Shown here piece by piece: positions 12,229 to 24,650 of a stretch of 64,000 nucleotides of DNA. The notes below the pieces were generated by a model. That model ran no database searches and was not told the origin of the DNA. It saw only the letters and a program-made list of their open reading frames with translations. Source of the DNA: Cunninghamia lanceolata (lineage: Eukaryota; Streptophyta; Pinopsida; Cupressales; Cupressaceae). The stretch is from NCBI GenBank assembly GCA_027924645.1, contig BSBN01000493.1, positions 45,001-109,000 on the forward strand, written 5' to 3'. Made by a program: the position numbers and the translations under genes. Positions within the stretch are counted from its first letter, which is position 1. Every line of letters starts with the position of its first letter.

Positions 12229-13394
12229 CATGTAATTGCTAAATTGTGTTTAGCCAATTTAACTGGAAGCAAAATTATTTATATCATGCCTCAAAGCATG
12301 GACATAAAATTCTATATTCTGGGTGTTTGAATGCATGGAAACATTTTTTCCACATATTTAAAAGTACCTTTGGAAGAGAAAACTTCAGAATTATTTTAAT
12401 TGAAACTAGGTCTTTGTTGGGGCAACCAGAAGTAATACACATGACAAAAAATAATAATTCCAGTTGAACTTTAAATGCTCAAATAATGCATGCAGGGAGG
12501 AATTTATTAGTTTCTTTTAATAAAAAATATAAAGCAAATGAGAAAGGATCTGTTCAAAGCTAGCAAGACATCCCCATGATCTGGGACAGTGCCCAATAGA
12601 GAGGGGCGAGCCTCTACATGACACCCTCTCTCTCTCTTTCTTAAAATGGAAAAAATAGTAAGAAGTTAGATTTTCCATATTTTGGCATAGTATTAAAATG
12701 AAATTCTGTTATCGTGCTATATTTCTATTTTAAAAAATAAACTCTTTCATAAAACATGAGTTTAAATCTGGCCAAAAGAATGATGGTTGGTTTAATTTAC
12801 TTTATTATTACCATTTCAATTTAATAATTTAATTTCCAATATAGAAAATGAGTCTTTACTTGCCGGAAGATTGTAAACTCAAGCTAATGCAGGCACAAAA
12901 CGTATTTCTATATAAACATGGATAACTCTTGGAAATTTAATTGTTCATATGCATTTATTTTATGAATATTGATTGTGATTAATACATCCAAAGTATTAAT
13001 ATTTTGTCTTCAAAGAATGGATTTGATAGTAAGGGAAAACATAATATTTTTTCTTTGGTATGAGTAATATAAATATGATGGATGTTAACTTTCCCTTGAC
13101 TGAAAGGATTTATTAACATTGAAACACTTAAGTGTTTACATTCTACTATATTATTTTCTTTCATTATGCTATTAAAATTTAGATATATTTGAAGGGATCA
13201 AATTTTAGTTATATAATCTATGTTTTACGCATGCATGGTAGGTAAAGATGTGGATTAAATGCTTGGACAAGCTATAAATTCAACAGGTTGTTGAATTTAT
13301 TATGCCACTTCTACATGTTTCAGATAATGCATTGCTATATGTTTGCCAAATTATACATTAGTTAGAATGCATTTAAATACTAGGTCTTCATGTG
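12229..13394. other. AT-rich stretch without a recognised feature
   Basis: Only short chance frames. A CT-rich microsatellite (tctctctctctttc) is at about 12,627-12,640. Confidence 0.5.
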
Positions 13395-14750
13395 ATTTCA
13401 TGCATGTCGGCCTCGAAGGGCTAATATCTTAATGATGGGTTGGGTTACTCATGTGGTAGCATGGGGAAGTCTATAACTTCGTGGTAGGGTGGAAGTCACA
13501 CGAATGATGCTCACTCTTCTTCAAAGTATGAAGAAGGAGCTTGAGGCAAGAGATTGCACTGATAGGCCACAGATGATAATGTATTGAAAACAAAATCATG
13601 AAGTAGTCATGTATGTAAAAATATTACTTGAAAATATAATTGAATCAATGTATGTAATATTTGACTATTTTATCAACATTGTGAAATTATGAAATAGTGT
13701 GATTTCATAAGTGGTATTTCCTATATATGAAGGGAAACCATATGTTGTATTTGAATGTGTGGGTTAATTAGTGGTGTAAAACACTAATTAATTAGAAAAG
13801 ATTCAGTCATTTAAAAAGTACTTTTGGAATATCAAATTATATTATAGAAATACCATGGAAGGAGACTATGAATTTAGTCGTGTGGATTTATATTATTTTA
13901 TTTCTTGACATGGTGTCAATGATAAAATGTGAACATTGAAAATTTTAAAATGAGTACATTATATGACATTAATATGTTACTATTAATGCATTGTATAATT
14001 TCTTATATCACTTAAATTTGGTATACCTGACATTCTTAGATTGTGGGACTTGATGACCATGGATATGTGTAACAGGATTTTACAAATCCTTTAAAACTGT
14101 GTTGAAGACTTGTTTGTTTAAAAATACTTTCCTTGATGAAGGGTTGTGTTGTCAAACTACGAAGCCTTTGTGCATTACACAGGCAAGGCCATCTTGGATG
14201 AGCCCTTGAGGCCTATGTCTGACCCTTAGGAGGGGTCCTTTTCATTTTTGTGAATTCTTAAAGTTCTTTGGTCAATAAACCAAATTTGATACTCAGGTAG
14301 AGTTAGTTGCAGGTAAGTTGAAAACTAATGATCATTTTGATTTATGTTGTTTCACTGTGAGTGACATGGAAAAACCTTCATGTGTGGTTCTTCTTTTAAT
14401 AGTAATTGTAAACAAAAGTGAAGTTTCATATAGTACTCTTGTATGAGCCTATAAGGCCATGTTGGTTTAAGGGACTAAGTCCCGAGTGAATTACAAAGCT
14501 AATTATTCAGTCTTTTAGCTATTCATTGATTGAGTATGACTGATGTAATATATTCTAGGGATATAAAAATATTACTCCCTTTCCATAATAATTATTAATA
14601 TAATTATTATTTTGTTGTTATTTATTTGGTCGGATCTTACATAATGATGTGAGATATTCTAGGGATATAAAAATATTACTCCCTTTCCATAGTAATTATT
14701 AATATAATAATTTTTTTGTTGTTATTTATTTGGTCAGATCTTACATATGG
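13395..14750 (+). mobile_element. Probable LTR of an unclassified element
   Basis: The stretch runs up to tcttacata at about 14,750, followed by tggtatcctagatc, which looks like a mutated tRNA-Met primer-binding site (tggtatcagagc). The GC-richer core (atgtcggcctcgaagg and following) sits in AT-rich flanks. No coding region follows, so this may be a solo or truncated LTR. The left edge is uncertain. Confidence 0.3.
14543..14750 (+). repeat. Tandem duplication, unit about 104 bp
   Basis: tattctagggatataaaaat with its following 80 bases occurs at 14,551 and again at 14,655. Both units end in ttatttggtc then gatcttaca. The duplicated unit is the presumed 3' end of the LTR, so the LTR terminus is doubled. 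The copies differ at fewer than ten positions. Confidence 0.8.
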
Positions 14751-17729
14751 TATCCTAGATCTCTGGGTTTAGCATTAGGGCCTAGAGTCTACTTCACAGA
14801 GTTGCATTTCTCTAAATGTAAACTTTCAGATGTTGTAAAATACCACTCTAATAAATTAATATTATTCTAGAATAAAATAGTGCAGAAAAAGGGAAGAATT
14901 AAAATTTTCCCATAAATAATTCAACACATGTAAAATACTTTCATCAATATAATCAAATATGATTCCTTACATCAACTAATAAAATAGCTTAATAAAAAAG
15001 ACTATACCTTTACAATATCTATCCATGCAAGCTCATACAAAAGAACATCACATCAAACAAATTCTTTGACGCCATACCATATCTTCGACACTGAATCTAA
15101 TAGAGAGAAAGTATCATCAAGGTGATTTACTGCCTAGCCACGAGGCTCACACCTCCTCGGTCTTCCTCTTGAATGGACAAGCCTAGCCCTTCACGAGGGG
15201 TCTAGCAAACTAAATTTGGCATGTGTGAAACAATCTAGTGTAGTATGATATATCTAGATCAGCTCTATAGCATGTGTCAAATTCATATACTAATCTAATA
15301 TCATGATATGGCAGAGAGTGAAATAAAACATCAAATAGTAACTATTACTAATTTGACTTACAAGCTTTGGCCAAAGCATCTTTTAAGAAATTGATGGGTA
15401 GGTAGGTTATAAAAAGAAACCTACCCTTGTTTTTTGTTCCATATTCGACACTCATCCATGCTCTTTCTTAATCTCAACAAACAAAAATGAAGGAATACAT
15501 TCACAACATATAACATCAATGTTGCATACAAGGTTGCATGAAAGGTCACTTACACAATAAATCATGCATCTTCACATGGAAACATTCAATCATTTAAAGA
15601 GAAAACAACAACATGCAGTTGAAAACATAACCATACAAATGAATCAACATCCAAAATGATTTCATGAAAATATGATATTCTATAAGTCAATTCATAGCTT
15701 GATAATTTCACAAAAAGTTCAAGTGGGTACACAACCCTTTATAGGGTCTAGTTCCCCAGACAGTTTCTCATCAGCTGCCACCTACTCAGGTGAAACAGGG
15801 ATGATTTTCTAAAAGAGTTAAAAATAATAATCAACAGATTAAACATATAGTTAAAAAGGAAAAAAATTGATTTGAAGTGCCTAATAAGATTTACAGGATT
15901 CCAAAACTTGATCAAGAGAAATTACATCCTATCATTACATAGAATCTCAAAAAGATCCTACTTCAATAAATCTAACACATTCAATGACTACTATGAGTTA
16001 AAGTCCTAAGAGCCAAAGAATATAACACTTTCAACTTGGAACCCTTGTCATTTATGCTAGGGTAATAATTCACTACTTACAACATTCAACAAGAAAAACT
16101 CTCACTCTTATGTCATTAGTTAAGATATCTTGCTAAGGTAGTACATGTTTAAAAAGGATAGCATGAAATTACCATGCTCCCATTAGAAATCTAAAATCTC
16201 AAGCCTAATAAATAAGGTTTAATAATGGTATAAACATCGACTAAAAATCATTAGATTAACAATTGAAATTCACCTTGAAAATTATTATCATGAGATCAGT
16301 ATAATACAATGCATTATTAGCCCAACCCTACCGTTAATGATTTAACTAGGTATATAATTTCAAAACTATGGTACTTGCCAATGTGTTAATACTTTAAACT
16401 TCCTACCAATGGATGTAAAATAACATTTTCATGCTAGGATGAGTTTTAGAACTAATCTCCTTAATGGAAAATAGCACAAGTTATTCTTTAACAATCTTCA
16501 ATATTTTAACTATTCTTATATAGGTCAAGAAGTATTCATAACTAATAATAATAATAACACAAGCCTATTCCTCCTTTTTTTAATAAAGATACAACAAATA
16601 TATAAATTCAAAATGTCATCTATGATATTTCTTAAGAAAGATTTGCAATCTTAAATGCCAAGATCTAGAATGTAATTATATATGCAATACAAGACCAAGT
16701 GTCAACTAAGTAAATTTATCTAATTATCCTAGTAATTTTATGTCTAAATAATAAACTTTTCCTAGCTTAGTTTTCAAAAAAATCTTAACCAAAACTAGAT
16801 TAAAACAAAAGAAAAAGAATATTGTATTGCGCACGGAGAGGTTAGAAGAGTTTTCAACCTACTATCGCCACCTTGTGGCATGATAAAATTATACAAATAA
16901 TTCAATATTTGCAAATGAGAATGAAACATTAGTATCTTGAATAATTGAACTAAAATGTTAAAATACAAAAATGAAAATTTATAATTATAAAACAAGCTGC
17001 AAAAACCAAGCATAGTGCATGTTTAGGGGTATATAATCTTATATTATTTCTTGATATCTTAGTGCACAATAATAAATAATAAAAGAGATACACACATTAT
17101 TCTATAAGATTCCCTTAGTGACAATACTATAGCAAAGATCTTGGAAGACACATAATTGCTCTATAGAATACCATAGAGGGATATCAACATATATGGTGCT
17201 TTAATTGCAAACTATGCATGGAGAATCAAGGAGGCTTAAAAATCATTCAAACATATGCAAATTGGTAGGAGTGAAGTCAAATTCCATGACCTTAGCAGGC
17301 AGAGTGCTTAGATAAAATTCATAAACTATTCAATAGAGTCATGCAATGATTGCAAGATGAGCACAAAATGGGTATGAAAAGAAGACTTTTTGAAACATAT
17401 AAGAAAAACTAGTAGTAGAAGACACATATTTCTACTGTACATACTAAATCGAGACCAAAGGCTTTAGTAAAAGATTAATTATTTTGAGTCAGCTTATGTC
17501 AGGGTCATTGTAAACCATCCTCTCACAAGCCAGAATCACAAACTTCATAGTATTAGGGTGTTCAAAAAAGTAAATGGTTATCGTTCAGGGAAATTTTAGA
17601 AACTTCCAAGAATATGCAAAAGAGGCAACCTAAAATTTGGTTCTAAAATATAACGAAGAGACATCTGTTAAGGCGTAGTGGAAAGGGGTACACTTCTGCA
17701 TAAGAGGAGGTCAGAAGCACCCCTATGCA
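14751..17729. other. Non-coding stretch, probably part of a minus-strand LTR element
   Basis: AT-rich with no recognisable gene. A GC-richer patch at 15,120-15,240 (gccacgaggctcacacctcc) and another at 15,720-15,790 stand out but match nothing else in the window. Part of it may belong to the minus-strand gypsy element whose polypurine tract is at 19,365, but I could not find the other end of that LTR. Confidence 0.35.
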
Positions 17730-17736
17730 AGTAAAA

Positions 17737-18009
17737 TATGGAAGCATATACGAAGCACATGAAGTGTTTGACAAAATATCTCAAAGAGATGTCATTGCTG
17801 AGCAATGATTGAAAGTTGTTCACTCTTGAAAACTAGAAAACCATATCACAAATTGCACTACCTACTAATCTTAGTGCTATCCAAAAATTGGAAGCATAGG
17901 CAAAGCGCACAAGTTTCTTGATGGCAGGCCTCAAAGAGATGTCATCTCATGGAATGCGGTGGTTGTAGGATGCAAAAATTACTACATAGGATTATTATCA
18001 ACATCTTAA
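17737..18009 (+). pseudogene. PPR protein gene relic (two repeat units)
   Basis: Two open stretches 150 bases apart carry the same plant PPR pattern. The first (17,737-17,808) reads YGSIYEAHEVFDKISQRDVI before a stop; the second (17,887-18,009) reads GSIGKAHKFLDGRPQRDVIS followed by WNAVVVG. The G-S-I-x-x-A-x-x-x-F-D-x-x-x-x-R-D-V-(I/V)-S-W-N pattern is diagnostic of the PLS-type repeats of organelle RNA-editing PPR proteins. The stretch between them is closed by stops. I infer a retro-copied or captured fragment, not a functional gene. This is the only recognisable host-gene-derived sequence in the window. Confidence 0.7.
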
Positions 18010-19357
18010 ATTTAAGAAAACTTTCTCTAGTTCACATCATAAGAAAAAAGTAATTCCTACTTGAGTTCTAGTGCAACCCAAATGCATAAAAGCATCTACT
18101 TTGTCACTCAAACAACATGCAATAAAATTGTTACATCGCAGTCATTAATCTTATACAGTATCCACCATTTTAGAAGACTAATTGCACTCAAAGAAACAAG
18201 AAATCCATGCGTTATTAGATGAATTAGCTTGAAGGATGTATGCAGTAGATAAATTCTAGATTAGAAACACATACTTGATGTTGTGGAGGAGGAAAAAAAG
18301 TTATTTCTCTGTTTTCATAGTGTAAATTAGATATGTGTTTTGTTAAATAAACATGCCACTAGAAAGCAACTATTAGGGTTATAAGAAAATCCTCTGTGCA
18401 AGCAATAGCTAATGTAAATTTTAGGATAAAGTCACCATACCTACAACACCTGGGATGCTAGAGGAAAAGAACTTGAGATAAAGAAATGGAATATTTTTTT
18501 TGGTAAACCATCAACGAGTCCTTTCAAGGGCTGATGTCACCAAGATCATACTTAGTATGAGCCAATGCAAATTTGCAAGCATGTCCAAAGCTAAACCATC
18601 AGTGGTAGGACATAATAGAATACAACATTTGAATAGATAGACCAACAATGTAGGTGGCAAATCCAACATCCAAAATATTTGTGCACTCGAAGGGCGTAAA
18701 AGTTCCAAGATGAGGGTTTTAGAAAACCATTGCAATACCACCTTCCCCCTATCATCTTCACCAGATTATTCTTAAATATCGATTAGAAAATCCTAGCACA
18801 CCCCCACATCTCTTCATTTTAAAAAAATAAATAGAAAAAGGCAATTAATGCTCCAAGAGTAAAAATAGAAAAAAGCAATTTAATTTTGAATATCTCCTCT
18901 TTCCCACTCTCTTCCCATTTTATAAAATTTAGTCCCCCTAAACTTAGAAACTAAAAAGAAATAAAGACTTCCAAGATTCCTTCTATCACTTCTCTCATGT
19001 GGTTTAAAATAGAAACTATTTACTAAAATCATTAATGGCAAAGCATAAAATAATCTAAGAGGTATAAATTCGATTAATATTTAGTATGAATAATTATTCA
19101 ATAAAATAAATTAAGCAATTATTTCTCACACGTGCACATATTAATCCAAATTAATGAATGCAATGCAATTTGACTAAGTGGTGTGTGTGCATGTCCCTTC
19201 AACACAAGTCACTGTCAGTTAGCTAAACTCCCTTTGCCTCAATGATTCTCTCTCTCCATAGAGAGAGAGAGAGTTGTACACACACAAGTCAAAATTAGTC
19301 TCGACAATTATTTAAATAATAATATTTAAAGTTAAATTTAATTATTGAAATAAGGGC
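18010..19357. other. Non-coding, probably the start of a minus-strand gypsy LTR
   Basis: No gene. The right edge (tgtcacagccctta read on the minus strand, starting at 19,364) is the start of an LTR next to a polypurine tract. A local duplication of aaatagaaaaa(a/g)gcaatt occurs at about 18,832 and 18,868. The left end of the LTR was not found. Confidence 0.4.
19247..19273. repeat. CT/GA palindromic microsatellite
   Basis: Nine bases of alternating TC, a CCAT spacer, then 13 or so bases of alternating AG. The two arms are complementary, so a short hairpin can form. Probably microsatellite expansion from a seed palindrome. Confidence 0.75.
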
Positions 19358-19364
19358 TGTGACA

Positions 19365-19520
19365 TCCTTTCCCCCTTAAAAGAATCATCATCCTGATGAT
19401 CAAATTAACTAAACTCATAAGAGAGTTTCATACCTCTTTTTGATTAGTTTTTCCTCAAGGTCACAATCTACCCACCTAACTAGGATGTTGTTTACTTCAA
19501 GGTACTTGTTTGTTCATATC
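19365..19520 (-). mobile_element. 3' end of a minus-strand gypsy element: pol tail and polypurine tract
   Basis: On the minus strand a purine run (ttaagggggaaagga) lies directly before TGTCACAGCCC, the usual order of polypurine tract and 3' LTR. Upstream of it, an open stretch reads EVNNILVRWVDCDLEEKLIK then KRYETLL before a stop at about 19,420, which could be the C-terminal tail of an integrase. The rest of pol is not visible to the right, so the element is truncated there. Confidence 0.5.
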
Positions 19521-19734
19521 AACAAAATCTCTGTGTCCAACAATCATCACTTACACTAGTTGTTAGATCATAATTTTGTTTTTCTTCTAAAACTATTTCA
19601 TTAACTCATACAAGATTCTACAAATCTTACCACTACCTAAGACATTTTCATTCAATTGATTTATATCCAATATACTTTCTCAAAGAGGTATAACTACACA
19701 TAACGTGTCACATTGTTATGTCAGAAAAAGTAAC

Positions 19735-20830
19735 CTTGGGGGCTTTTTCCTATTAAGGTTTAGCTCCCGAGTCCTTTAGAATGCATTTAGAGCATCTTGC
19801 ATGATTTTGATGACTCCCGATGAGAAAACCTTGAAGTTTCATGGCAAATGGGACTCAGGGGATGCACTTAACATAAATCCTGTCTAAAATAGGGGGAGGA
19901 CTTGGGCGCCTGCGCCCTAGTCCTACCCTATTTTAGGTCAAGACCAATTTCAAAGTGTCAGTTTTTGACCGTTATTTAGCTCCTATGCCGACACGGTAAG
20001 TTTGAATTACAAAATTCTTAGAAGGAATGTTTGTAGTTGCATATATAAGCATGATTAGTGATTTATTTGTAAACTAGATGGATTTTATCCATACTTGTGA
20101 TTCTAGAGCATTTAAAATATTCATTGTGTGGTAGAGCAGAGCATTGTTCTTGTGTTTGTGTTCACAGATTTGGCATCCATCTCCTCATGGCATGAAGAAC
20201 ATCTTCCTTCCATGAGATCTTCACTACAAGGTGATATCAATTGTGTTTTCTATCATTTATCATTTGGATTTTTCCTCTATCCTGTAGGGATATGCAATCT
20301 TTATCTGACAACGGTGTTTAGAAGACTTGAATGTCTCTTTGGGGCTTGACTGAGGCAAGCCTCTAAACACCACAACCCCCAACCCATTTTTCTTTAATTG
20401 CAGGTTACAAGTTGCGAAAGCAAAAGAAGTGGAGTTGCAGGAGAGTAGTGCAGACTGTCAGAATTGCAGATCAGAGAAGAAAATAGGGACCTAGAATTGG
20501 GCACCCGCTCATTAGTCCTCTAGATCCCGCAACAAAAAAATCTCTGAAACAATAGGAACATGTTGCAGACAAGGTTCCCAGATCTTGACAAAAATTGTGG
20601 CACTGGACTAGGGTGTCCGCTCATTAGTCCCCGATTTTTCTTTTTTCTAAACTTTGAAATCTGGTACTCATTTGATTATCATTTGATATCTCTGTGTGCG
20701 ATCATTTTCCATAATTTGTCTGTTTGTTCAAGAATTCATGTAATTAGGGTTTTGAGCATAATTGGACTTAATTGAACAATTAAATCACACAATTCCAATC
20801 TTCCCCTATGTTCCAAGTGATAGGAGATCT
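19735..20830 (+). other. Unclassified LTR-like or spacer region with a hairpin
   Basis: GC-richer than its flanks. It holds the hairpin at 19,884-19,936, a TATA-like catatataagc near 20,040, and a phrase ccgctcattagtcc that occurs twice (20,506 and 20,611) in similar context. These look like LTR promoter and leader features, but I found neither a PBS nor a second copy. The 73-codon frame at 20,128 has no recognisable content. Confidence 0.35.
19884..19936. repeat. Imperfect 25-bp inverted repeat (hairpin)
   Basis: Arm one is ctaaaatagggggaggactt followed by gggcgc; arm two is its near-perfect reverse complement. They are separated by about 2 bases (ct). Only two or three mismatches or bulges occur along the stem. 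A transcript would fold into a long hairpin. Confidence 0.8.
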
Positions 20831-22256
20831 GAAGTAGCTAGTTCTCTACTTGGTTGAATGTCCTTGAATGTTTAGTGGTGAAAGGAGTATCAACACAAAC
20901 CATCAAAATCAACCCTAAACATTTTCCACTAAACACACATAAAGTAAATAAACAATATGTTCATTTTGTCAACATGCCTACCTACATGAGACATCTGAAC
21001 AATTTCAATTGAATGATGAAAAACAAGCATCCCATACTACTTGTTATCATCATTGAAAAATCAACAACACTAAATTAAGACTTACGATAATATCAACACT
21101 AAAATAAGTGGTTCAACTTGATTACAACCCTAAACTAGGTAGACCAGATGTCAAGTAGATTGACATGATCTTGATACTAATTCATAAAAGATCAAAAATT
21201 GAGTGATACTGAATCAAAGATGATCAAAAATAGTTCATAGAAGATTGAAAGTTAAATGGATCACCATAATTTTCAACACTAAATGAAGGAGATCAAACTT
21301 TGATGATGATCAAATCTCAAATAGATCAATATGACCTCAACATCAAATCCATAAAGATCATCATAAAAGTTCACCATCAATCATAAATAGTTATGAAGAT
21401 TACAACACTAGTCTTTAGGATTCGATGATCAAGAAAGGAAGTCAACATTAAGTTGGCAAAGTTTATCAATATGGCAAATATTCCAACTTGATCAACAAAA
21501 AGAGTTTATCAAAACTAAAACTGAATTTTGATTTCAATGTTAAATCATGAACATTAAATAAAAGATCAGTTGATCACCAAATATTATCAAGTATCATCAC
21601 CAAACCAAATAAGATGGTCAACAAGAAAGAATAATATTGCATCTAAAATCATAAAGCAAGGTTTGTTGAAGGATTTCATCAATATCAAATAAAAGATCAT
21701 AAATAACATAGGGAGATCATCATGGTCCTAAAAGATCAACAAGGTTAAGTATATCATCTTGATTACCTCACTAAATCATAGATAAATCAAATCATCATTG
21801 TATAAAATGAAAAATAATTTAAACTGTCAATAAAAGCACACTGCATAGTATTAATGCTTATTAAGCTTCAAATAATACTTCAATAGGAACAGTAGTCAAT
21901 CAAATATTTTGCAAAATTCTAACTGGAAAATTTTCGCGCATATATATCTTGTGAACATTCATCATTCCTAATTCTTCACTAGATTACTCAGTTTATGTTA
22001 TAACTGTTATCACCAAATAGTGCACCCTTACTGAGTTGCAAGATTTAGCCTATTGATGAAACATGGGATAACTTCCCTGATTGTGGGCTCAGATTATGGG
22101 AGTTAACCTCCAGAGTGAGCTGGTTCTCTTGGTTCTATCACCTAGTCTAACCTATTTTAAACTACTTTTTTTCAAAAAGGAAAGAGATAGGAATGACATG
22201 AAAATCAAAACCAAAGATCTAAGGTGATACACCAAATGACTTTTGAAGGTCTGCAA
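20831..22256. other. AT-rich stretch dense in GATCA words
   Basis: Between about 21,100 and 21,800 the word gatca and its variants (gatcatca, agatcaa) recur every 20-40 bases in an AT-rich background. No ORF and no protein similarity. It may be a decayed short-unit satellite. Confidence 0.4.
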
Positions 22257-23501
22257 TGTTACAAGTATGGGCCTAATCAGTGTTGTCATTGATGTCAACA
22301 TACTCCAGTTGCATTAATGATAAGGATTGGATGAGTTATGTGCTGAGCATATTGAGAAAATTAGTCTCAATCAGGAACAGTGAAGATCAGTGATGACAGT
22401 AAGGTAAACGTCCAAGATAGGATGAGTATTAGAGGATACAGTTTAAAGTGTTTGTAGATATATGTCTTAAGGTGGTCCAGTCGAGATTTTAGAGGTCTGC
22501 ATGAAGATCTGAAGAAGTTGTGGCCACTCAAGTAAAAATGGTTCCGACAGATGTTCAGTGGTGACAAAGTGTTATAGATAGGTCTGGTAAGATCCAGAAA
22601 TACATTATCCGGTTTTGCAAATTTAAGGGAGTGTTGAGGAAGTCCTTATGAAGTACAGCTTGATTTGTTCATGGTTTGAAGGTCCACAAGCATCTATTCC
22701 TTTGTGACAGTAATGACAGACTGTGTTCTTGAGGTTTCAGATGAAGGGGAGAAGGATTTCAGTAAGCAGATGAAGTGTGGATGTTCTTGGTGATTCAGGT
22801 AATCTTGTGGAGGTCTTTGGATCGTGCTTAGTTCATGTTGGTGATCTGCATTGAAGTTAGAGCTCGCAATTAAGAAATCTTCTGGATGATGGTGTTCTTT
22901 CTGAGATTGGCCGACCAGATGAGTTACACATTCTGCGGATGTTCTTGTTGATGTTTGTCGACGTAGATGATCATTCCTAAGTTGATGTCTTGTATAAATA
23001 AGGGATTACCAAGTCATTTCAAAGTTGTCCTTGTCGAGATGAGTGTGTGGTAGCAAGGAGAAGAGTGAAAGACAGAGCAGACGTATTGGGCTTAAATGGA
23101 ACTAATTCAAGCATGGTGAAGATGCTATTCTCCAGTTCATGTATGTGATACTTATTTCTTTGTAGACAGTGTGTCTCTTGTAGGCAGTGAGCCTCTTATG
23201 AGTAGTGTGCTCAGGCAGTGAGCCCTAATTGGCATGTGCCATTTGTTCCTTCTATTCTTCTAACAGAGAATACAATCTTGGGTTAATCACCCGTGGTTTT
23301 TCCCTTAACCAGGTTTTCGACATCAAAATCTTGGTGTCTCATGTGTTGATGTGTTTCTGCTCTTAATTTGTTGCATTATGTTTCCTTGATTGATTTATTA
23401 TTATATTGCTGAATTGCAAAGTGGAGTTAAGTGTTTAATTAGAAGAAAGTTTTGTATAACTAATTCACCCCCCCTCTCAGTTGTGTGCCCTAAGTCTAAC
23501 A
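22257..23501 (+). repeat. 5' LTR of copia element A (1,245 bp)
   Basis: Begins TGTTACAAGTATGGGCC and ends in the C-run then tctcagttgtgtgccctaag and tctaaca. Its start carries a palindromic core (gttgtcattgatgtcaac) shared with element B and the fragment at 6412. The gggattac-flanked ttgtataaataagg near 22,990 is the likely TATA box. Confidence 0.92.
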
Positions 23502-23503
23502 AT

Positions 23504-23516
23504 TGGTATCAGAGCC
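23504..23516 (+). other. PBS of element A
   Basis: tggtatcagagcc, complementary to the 3' end of initiator tRNA-Met, two bases after the 5' LTR. Confidence 0.9.
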
Positions 23517-23558
23517 AAGTTCCTCTAAAAGGAGCTTAACTGCTTGAGGAGATCCAAA

Positions 23559-24650
23559 ATGACGTCTTACAAAAAGGATAGTCCGAAGTTTGATGGAACC
23601 AATTTTAATCTTTGGAAAGGTCACATGAAATGTCACTTGCAATGTATGGGAATGGCATACTGGACCATGGTTACAACAAAGTATACTCCTCCACAGGGTG
23701 GTCCGAAAGCCCCAAATGAAATCACAGATGTTGAAAACAATCTGTGGACTATAGAAGCTCTTCTAATCGTATTATCTGATTCAGAGCTCTCAAATGTTAT
23801 TAACCTTCCAACTGCTTTTGAGATTTGGGAAAAACTGGAACTTTTGCATGAAGGAGACAAGTATGTTAAATGTGCAAGGCTACAAAGTCTGAAAGGGAAA
23901 TTTGAAAACCTAAAGATGAGAGAAGATGAAAATATCTCTACCTTTATGCCAAGAGTAAATGAGCTTGTTTGTGGAATTAGAAATGTTGGTGGAGTCTTGG
24001 ATGAAAATGAGATTGTTGGCAAAGTTCTCAGATCCCTTCCTGCTTCTTATAAAATTAAGGTTGCTGCCATTGAAGAATTCAAAGCTCATACAACTATCAC
24101 AAGAGATCAATTGGCTAGTAAATTGGTTGCTTTTGAAATGACCGAGTTTGGAGATGCCCCTCCTAAGATTGAATCTGCATTCAAAGCCAGTGCCTCTGTA
24201 AAAGGTAAACAAAGGTTTGATCTGGGAGAGAACTCTTCAAGGAAACTATCATGGTATGAAAAAGCAAGAAAAGATCTGGAAGAAGAAGAAGTTGAAACTA
24301 CTCATCTTGAAGCCTTTATTGCAAAAAGACTGCCAAGAGGATCTAGTAAGTATGAAGGAAAATTGCCTTTTAATTGTTTTAACTGCAATAAGATTGGTCA
24401 TTTTGCCTCAAGGTGTCCGGAAAGGTTATTAAGACAAAATCCTAACAAGCCAAGGTTCCAAAAGAACTATTACTATGTACATGAAGATGATGATAATGAA
24501 GGAGTAACAGATGATGAATCAGAGATAGGGAGCAAATCCGGAAATGAATGGGTATTCATTGCCATCAAGGAAGAAGATCCAATTTCCTCTGTATCTGTCA
24601 ATCATAAGACTGTGGAAAAAGATCTGGCTGCCCAAGTTGAAGAGAAGGAT
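23559..24650 (+). pseudogene. gag of copia element A
   Basis: An open frame starting at the ATG at 23,559 (MTSYKKDSPKFDGTNFNLWK) in the style of copia capsids; the leucine-start frame 15 bases upstream is not needed. The capsid domain runs to about residue 215 (LLHEGDKYVKCARLQSLKGK, VLRSLPASYKIK). The zinc knuckle CFNCNKIGHFASRC lies near 24,377-24,420 and an acidic linker leads into protease. Gag forms the particle that packages the RNA. This part of the frame is itself intact; the polyprotein breaks only at 24,864. Confidence 0.9.

Noticed and set aside
12067..12330. Trp/Gly-rich frame after the LINE RNase H
   Set aside because: It overlaps the LINE 3' untranslated region and poly(A) end.
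18511..18741. 76-codon minus-strand frame, hydrophobic
   Set aside because: The plus strand is equally open for part of it; no family recognised; no repeat or splice context.
20128..20349. 73-codon open frame with a hydrophobic segment
   Set aside because: No homology that I recognise, no Kozak-like context, and a repeat-rich neighbourhood; open by chance.
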